Below are positions 58,435-64,000 of a stretch of 64,000 nucleotides of DNA, one piece after another. A program made the position numbers and the translations under genes. Each line of letters opens with the position of its first letter. Position 1 is the stretch's first letter. Source of the stretch: Neonectria sp. B-13 (Eukaryota; Ascomycota; Sordariomycetes; Hypocreales; Nectriaceae); contig NOKP01000029.1 in assembly GCA_002682825.1 (NCBI GenBank), forward strand, positions 1 to 64,000. Reading direction: 5' to 3'. The notes below the pieces were generated by a model. That model saw only the letters and a list, made by a program, of their open reading frames with translations, made no database searches and was not told where the DNA came from.

Positions 58435-59088
58435 TAAGGAGAGAGAAACAGTAGTTATTTTCGAGATTCGGGATAACAATATTAAATAGAACAAACCCAA
58501 CTCTATATTCTAATTGACTCTCTCAGGTTGGGGTGTTGGGGAGAAGCCTGTGAAACTGTGGCCGAGTCAGTGGGTGCCTAGATACCAATACCACGAAACA
58601 CAAATTATTTGCTCCTGACTCAGGGAGTGCCATATTTGTCCGGCCTCTCTCTCGTTTCCCAAGATTCTCGGCACTTACGATGTACACTCTAGTCTGACCG
58701 GTGTTTGCCAGTGAAGCGGGTGGCCTCCAAAGACTGCATGTCAGGGCTGCCCCACTACAGCTTTTTGAAGGTTGCCGGTGGGGGATTCATCATGTTGCCA
58801 TGAAGCTAAAACGGGAAATGACGGCACAACACACTTGCTCTAGGCACATGCCAAACACGGAACGTGACCTCCTTCCCTCTATCAGTCCGTCTCTCAGATT
58901 TCTCACAACCACACCTCACATGAACGACGTTCATCAACTTCAACGAGGCCCTCGCTCTACTCCATTTTTTTCTCGGCGCATTTGCTTAAGCACCGCCTGC
59001 TAGCTGGGAATGTAGTCAGCTCCCGGATCGCATCTTTCCGGTCGCTCCCATCGACTCTCCTACCAGGCTCCACCCTATATCACCCACC
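58435..59088. other. Intergenic region
   Basis: 3' region of the lactonase-like gene and promoter of the coiled-coil gene. Plus-strand frames at 58701-59003 are short and unsupported. No repeat or RNA gene seen. Confidence 0.4.
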
Positions 59089-60996
59089 ATGACGTCGCAA
59101 TCTCTCCTGGACCGCATATCAGGTTCCCGAAGCCGCCTCCCGATTCTTCCTCTACATAGCCCTTCGGTGCGCCCACCTAGCGAATACCCCCTCGACGAAC
59201 TCGAACCTCGCCCAGACGAAACTATGGCCGACCTAGAGCCTCCTCGCCCCAGGCTTAGAAAGCCAGCAGCCCAGACCAATCCCGTGCGACTTCCCTCTTC
59301 GCCAACCTCCTGGGATAGCAAGATGAGCGACCCAGGCTCTCCATCCAGAACCCGGCCGAAGCCGATATTCTCGCGCCCGCCGCCGCCAATCGCATCATCA
59401 GTCCTGATAAGCAAACCAACACCCGGCCATTCAATACCGTCGAATTATACCGAGAGCGTGCCGGGGAACGGGCTGCTCACAGCGAGTCGACTTGGTTTTG
59501 AAAGCACTTTCCTTTACCAAAAACCACAAGAAGGTAGTTATCGGCCGGACTCGGTCTGGCGGAGCCTTCATCGTCGGGAGAGAGCCTTGGAACAAGATAT
59601 CCAACAGCTTTTGGATCTGCAGGCTTCGGGGTTGCTTGCAGGTAGTGGAGATAGTGTCTCTGAGAAGGACCTCGAGAGAGACAGCGATGCGGGAGAAAGT
59701 ACATTTTACTCGGCCGCCACATCCAAGTCCCGCATGGCCAGCTCTCTCTATGTCCCACCACGATCTACCCCTGACGGCAACGTGATCCCAGTGCGACAGC
59801 CTACATCGAAAAAACCTCTGGGCCTTCAATCAGCCCGCGCCGGTTTGCGCCGATCTATGGCTGCACTATCAGAGCTCAAGGCAGAGGAAGATGTTCACCT
59901 AGATACCGCCCTAGCCCAAAGGAAAGACGTCTTGGCATACCTTGAAAATATGAGCGGCAGGAGGGACAATATCTATGCTGAACTTCATGCGCTGGAAGAA
60001 GATGACCAAGAGCCCTTAGGCCAGGAGCTGCGAGAGCTTGGCGGTGAGCGTGAAACTCTGGATCAAGAAATACGTCTTATGGAAGAGAAACTAGTTGGAA
60101 TGCGCAATCGCCGACGATGGGTCCGGGACAAGATGGAAGATATCAAGAACCAACGAGAGTCTGGGCTAAGCGGATACAGAGCTGCCGGTAGAGACATCGA
60201 CTCCGAGGTTCGGGAGCTATTGCGACGGCCACCCATCACACCCTTGGATCCGGAAGCCATTAAGCAAAGTGCGATCTTGGGATCTGAAATCGTCGAGTCG
60301 CCCGGAGGTTTCGATTTCTTGCAACTCAGGCCAGAACGACGCACGGCAGAAATGGCCAGGTCGTGGTGGGAAGGAGAGATTACAATCCTTGAACGCCGCA
60401 AGGCTCAGATACTGGAAGATCGAGAGGCTCTGGCCGAAGGCGCTAGAATATGGTCCGAGGTGACGAAATATGTGGCAGACTTCGAATCAACCCTGCGCGA
60501 GCTGATCAAGAGCGGACGACATGACAAGGACGAAGACGCGGACACACCATACCAGGAAGCGATTGATGAACAGCTTGCACGGATGGATTCGGTTGTTGAA
60601 GCGTTGGAGCAGAGGCTACAGCTGGCCGAGGAGAAGCATTGGAACCTTCTGATCTGTGCCATAGGTGCGGAGTTAGAGGCGTTTGTGGAAGCTCAAGGCC
60701 TGCTCAAGGCCACCCTGGGTGCTCCTGAGGACGAGTCCCAACTGCTTGTGGGATCTCCGCACTCGACTGCGCAGAAAGACGCAGCTGAGGTACCAACCCA
60801 CGAGCACGAGAACCATAATGACGAGAGCGACAACGAGGTCCCTGCCGATCTCTTGATCTCCCGGTTCGAGGAACATGACCATGACGTGCCCTCCAGTCCC
60901 CGACGAAGCAGTAACCTGCCTAGTAGTCAGGGAGTTGGCGAGCACAATGACGTGCCACCTGAGTTCTTGGCAGAGCATGGGAGTCATGTGGAGTAG
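59089..60996 (+). CDS. Coiled-coil protein, possibly autophagy-related Atg28
   Basis: Single exon, 635 residues. Residues 1-150 are Pro/Ser/Arg-rich and disordered-looking. From about 165, charged heptad-like stretches suggest coiled coils: RRERALEQDIQQLLDLQ, then ALAQRKDVLAYLENMSGRRD through EKLVGMRNRRRWVRDKMEDI, then EAIDEQLARMDSVVEALEQR. The acidic tail holds NEVPADLLISRFEEHD and NDVPPEFLAEHG. Architecture and the VPADLL tail resemble fungal proteins annotated Atg28, a coiled-coil factor known from pexophagy in methylotrophic yeast. That link is from memory of family appearance, not a search; a cytoskeletal or other coiled-coil protein remains possible. It is certainly coding. Confidence 0.75.
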   Translation: MTSQSLLDRISGSRSRLPILPLHSPSVRPPSEYPLDELEPRPDETMADLEPPRPRLRKPAAQTNPVRLPSSPTSWDSKMSDPGSPSRTRPKPIFSRPPPPIASSVLISKPTPGHSIPSNYTESVPGNGLLTASRLGFESTFLYQKPQEGSYRPDSVWRSLHRRERALEQDIQQLLDLQASGLLAGSGDSVSEKDLERDSDAGESTFYSAATSKSRMASSLYVPPRSTPDGNVIPVRQPTSKKPLGLQSARAGLRRSMAALSELKAEEDVHLDTALAQRKDVLAYLENMSGRRDNIYAELHALEEDDQEPLGQELRELGGERETLDQEIRLMEEKLVGMRNRRRWVRDKMEDIKNQRESGLSGYRAAGRDIDSEVRELLRRPPITPLDPEAIKQSAILGSEIVESPGGFDFLQLRPERRTAEMARSWWEGEITILERRKAQILEDREALAEGARIWSEVTKYVADFESTLRELIKSGRHDKDEDADTPYQEAIDEQLARMDSVVEALEQRLQLAEEKHWNLLICAIGAELEAFVEAQGLLKATLGAPEDESQLLVGSPHSTAQKDAAEVPTHEHENHNDESDNEVPADLLISRFEEHDHDVPSSPRRSSNLPSSQGVGEHNDVPPEFLAEHGSHVE

Positions 60997-61614
60997 AATA
61001 ACTAGCATACCCTTTGCGTTGAGGTATATGGATTGGTTCAAGAGGAGTTGGAATATACCCGGGTCGATAGGTCCTTATTTTAGTTTGATGATAGAAACGT
61101 AAAGGGAGAACATGTATTAATCACCGCTAACAAAGAGAAATGTTTCCAGATTGTCACAATCCTCTCGGGTTTCATACATACTCAGCGTCAGCGAGTTAGC
61201 ATGACGTTGCCTTGTGTCACTTTCAGGTAGCATGCACGTAACATCGATAATGTGCGTTGCTTCGTGATATTGATTCAAGATTCACGTGCTAGTCCTGCAC
61301 CATAACGCCGCTATCAAGATAAGGCGCCTCGTGCTAAGCTACAGGCTGAGTTTCGCCAGCCTCATACATCCGTCTTGCTACCATCTGCCCGATGGTAGAC
61401 AGGTGGGAGTATGTCTAGCTCGAGGCGCATGATGAACAATTCCTTGCATCTCCCTGCCACAAATTCGTACCCATCGTGAAGGCAAGCCATAAAAACGTAC
61501 CGAGCAAGGATAATCCAGTCTCCGGTTCCTTCTGATTCAAAGTCGCGGCCTAGTTATCCCAGGTGGCCGTGTCGAGTTTCGTCGTCCATGCCGTAGTGAG
61601 TCGTAGAAAGAAGC
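60997..61614. other. Convergent 3' region
   Basis: Between the stops of the coiled-coil gene (+) and the DUF1748 gene (-). No gene, RNA or repeat recognised. Confidence 0.4.
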
Positions 61615-62210
61615 TCATCGTGTGCGTTCAAAGAAACCGCTGGATCCCGCAATCGCAACGGATTGGTCCATGACCCATTCGCCGACCCCGAGGTACTTAT
61701 GAATCCACCCATTGAGGTCCTTGTTTTCACCGGCAACTGCATCCGTCTTGAAGCTAGGTCTGGGAGGTCCCAAAACGGGTTCGAGTCAGATGTGTTTGGC
61801 GAAGAGGGAGGAAAGGCAACAGAGGAAGCCTAGGCCGAGTACTCACGTCAAGCCAGTTGATCGCTTCATTCCGGCGAGGAAGGCCGAGACTACAGCCAGT
61901 TAGCAGATACCAGGAGAGAGATGGGGAGTAGAGAGGTGGATAATGGAGATCCGATCCGGGAATCGATATACGAATCGGAACTTAGAGCGGGGGCGGGCCG
62001 GGACGGCGAGGGGTGGAGGATACTCACTGAGAACAGCATCGAAGGCATAGTGTGTCAACCGTCCAACCTTTGACCACAATCCCAGTGTCAGTAGGTCGAG
62101 GAGCTGCGAAAGAGTCTTAGACGGGCTGGGCCAGACGGCGAGCTCGACGGGCGGAGCGGAGCTCGGGAAGGCTGAAAGCGGCTAAAGGAAAGGGAACCAC
62201 TTACGACCAT
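61615..62210 (-). CDS. DUF1748 family small protein, four exons
   Basis: Exons are 62210-62205 (six bases, Met-Val), 62067-62028, 61889-61847 and 61753-61615. They total 228 nt, 75 residues. The spliced protein begins MVVGRLTHYAFDAVLISAFL and continues GMKRSTGLTFKTDAVAGENK to DLNGWIHKYLGVGEWVMDQS and a Phe/Arg end. This matches the fungal DUF1748 family (about 75-90 residues) as I know it, including the conserved GLT...L..YL..GEW segment. Yeast members are small mitochondrial proteins. All introns are GT-AG and joints keep frame. Too short and too split to show as an open frame. Function is not established. Confidence 0.87.
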
Positions 62211-64000
62211 GGTGACTGCTTCTGGCGCAGGAGAATGATTGGATTGAGGCTATCGGTTTTGGTCGACAAGAGGAGCAGGTATGCAAGATATAGCGTGTGA
62301 GCGAAGTGGCAGTTGGCGTTGGAGTGGGAGGTTGAGTCTTGAGACTCGAATGGAGAGGCTGGAGATGGAGTCAGCCAGGCGCCTTCGTCATGCGACCGCC
62401 GTTTGAGAAGCGGGTGATGTGGGTCCCGGGCTCCCGGCGCCGAAGCTCCGGGGCGTTGGCTGGGTGACCCAGTGACGGCTCACGTGTCGCGCAGCGGAAA
62501 GAATCACGTGACTGAAGCTACTGTTGTAGCATGTGACAGCTAGGAGAGTGCAAGCTTGAGCTTCGACAGCACTGGCAGCCATCCATCTCTCAAGGGACCG
62601 ACATTGACCCGAGGAGCGAAATAAGCTAGATCAAAACAGGATAGAGGGGTCAAGTGGGGTGGCGCGGCGAGGATGTTGAACTTGTGGCTGGGTGGCGCCT
62701 ACAGAACTGCAGTGCATGATGTATCAATCGTCTTGCGTTGGGGTTCAAGTATGCAGCTGTGCTTGGGTAAGGACGAGGCCTGTAATCCAAATCCTTCGGC
62801 CGAGCGACTAGTCTAACGTATTGCTCGACTCGCTGATACACTACATCAGGAGATAGGGGGAAATGGTTGAGGGATAATCATGACACAGAACAGACGCGGG
62901 GAGCAGGAGCAAAAAATATTCCAGACAACGGAAGGATAAAGCGCCGAGTCTTGTCCAGACAAGGCGAAAGAAAGAGCAAAATGCCTCACGGACCGTCGCC
63001 CCCATTTCTCCTACATGATACAGTCCGTATTACCCTAACGGATCGTGTTATCGATATCTCTGTGAGTCGGGCAGAATGCCGTCACCCAATACGGTGAGCT
63101 GTATTTGTCCCTCACTTCCTTGCCCAACCTACCTAGACCTAGGTGAGGGGTTGTTGGCGTTTGGTGAGTTTTTGTTGGAGATGGATGTCGGTCAGCGGAA
63201 AAGTCAGCCACCACGCCAAGCCATTGTGGCCAGTGGATGTGAGTGAGAATCGCCCAGGGGTCTGTTCTGGAGCTGCGGTCTCGCGATTTGCGGGGAATAA
63301 ATGTCCTTGACTCGGTGTAATCTGTGGTCTTTCGGGCCGGCATAAGTTAGCAGAGAGAGCAGGCGAGAATAAGAGAAAAAGTTGCCCACTATCGTATCTG
63401 CCAATCAAAGAGAAGCTCGAATCGGCCCTGACTTTCTGGTTCGCATCCATCATTCCATCAACATACCTGGTTATCCGTATATCATCATGATGCTTTACAT
63501 CAGCTGGGGAGGCAGGTAGATAGGCCGTACAGAGTGCTGCGAAAATAGCAACGTCCGTCATAGATAAACGCGCTAATGGCTCTGCCAAGTGCGACATCTA
63601 CGTCTATCCTCCTCTTACATCTAGCCAACTGTCAAACAAACCCCCAACCATGTTAGCGACTCGGCGGCACGATGCGTGTCTGGGGGAATGATTGGATCCG
63701 CCCTAATCGGTCCTTGGGCTGACTGAGGCGGGCGGGCAGAGAGGTGCATGCCATGCCTTGATCAAACACGGCGGCGTATTGCGTCTATGTGTAATGATGG
63801 CCCCCCCCCTGAGTCCGCGTGTTACCAGTCGTTGGCTCCAGTGGCTGGGCCAGGAAGCTTAGAACTTTGGAAGCAAGGTACCCGGGCGTTTAGTATGTAC
63901 GCGTGCAGCAGAACCACAGCAGGACCGGACAACGATGGGCGAACAGATAAGAGGGAAGCCAGCGGTGGCAGCCAACGTGGACTTGTCATCGAAACACGAG
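62211..64000. other. Terminal region without a supported gene
   Basis: Promoter side of the DUF1748 gene, then about 1.5 kb with only short, unconvincing frames. The longest is minus-strand 63139-63597, 152 codons with no domain and poor composition. Exons of a gene lying beyond the window could be present. A nine-base C run occurs near 63801. Several CACGTG/TCACGTG motifs lie at 62480-62515 (E-box/bHLH type). Confidence 0.35.

Noticed and set aside
61770..61800. GGGTTCGAGTC as a tRNA B box
   Set aside because: No cloverleaf can be formed around it, and it falls within a DUF1748 intron.
63139..63597. 152-codon minus-strand ORF near the window end
   Set aside because: No domain, no plausible promoter or splice context, and amino-acid composition like random GC-neutral DNA.

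Overview
The window is nuclear DNA of a filamentous ascomycete (Pezizomycotina, most likely a sordariomycete). Three things point there: short GT-AG introns of about 45-90 bp in most genes, fungal gene content (Mup1-type permease, DUF1748, filamentous-type SPT5, ADE13), and a two-part base composition. Bases 1-34,590 are extremely AT-rich, full of stops in every frame, and made of nested transposon copies in which CpA/TpG is depleted and TpA enriched, the footprint of repeat-induced point mutation (RIP). From about 34,590 the sequence changes abruptly to normal-composition, gene-dense euchromatin.

RIP block (1-34,590). I could resolve four kinds of repeat. (i) hAT DNA transposons: one copy cut by the window start (1-1633) and one 6.4-kb copy (17230-23637) with a decayed minus-strand transposase. 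(ii) Three short non-autonomous hAT MITEs with perfect 8-bp target duplications. (iii) Two Ty3/Gypsy-like LTR retrotransposon relics on the minus strand; in the first, reverse transcriptase and RNase H can still be read through the RIP damage. (iv) Two families of about 1 kb (here called E and D) that lack terminal inverted repeats and are flanked by 12-15 bp target-site duplications. E occurs at least a dozen times, including a triple nest, and two independent E insertions hit the same internal site of another E. This long-TSD system is the most unusual thing in the window.

Gene block (34,590-64,000), left to right: an HMCES/SRAP DNA-protein crosslink protein (+); adenylosuccinate lyase ADE13 with 18 introns, one of them GC-AG (+); a 2,3-dihydroxybenzoate-decarboxylase-type amidohydrolase (+); an arylamine N-acetyltransferase (+); a Mup1-like amino-acid permease (-); a small mitochondrial-type membrane protein (-); transcription elongation factor SPT5 (-); a quinone-oxidoreductase-type MDR enzyme (+); a DCAF7/WDR68 WD40 protein with a long disordered N-terminus (-); a metallo-beta-lactamase-fold lactonase-like enzyme (+); a coiled-coil protein that may be Atg28 (+); and a 75-residue DUF1748 protein spread over four exons (-). 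Most are housekeeping genes with no evident operon-like logic. The adjacent decarboxylase and N-acetyltransferase could both act on small aromatic compounds. Exon joints were chosen from splice signals, reading frame and family conservation; where all joints were resolved the summed CDS is a multiple of three.
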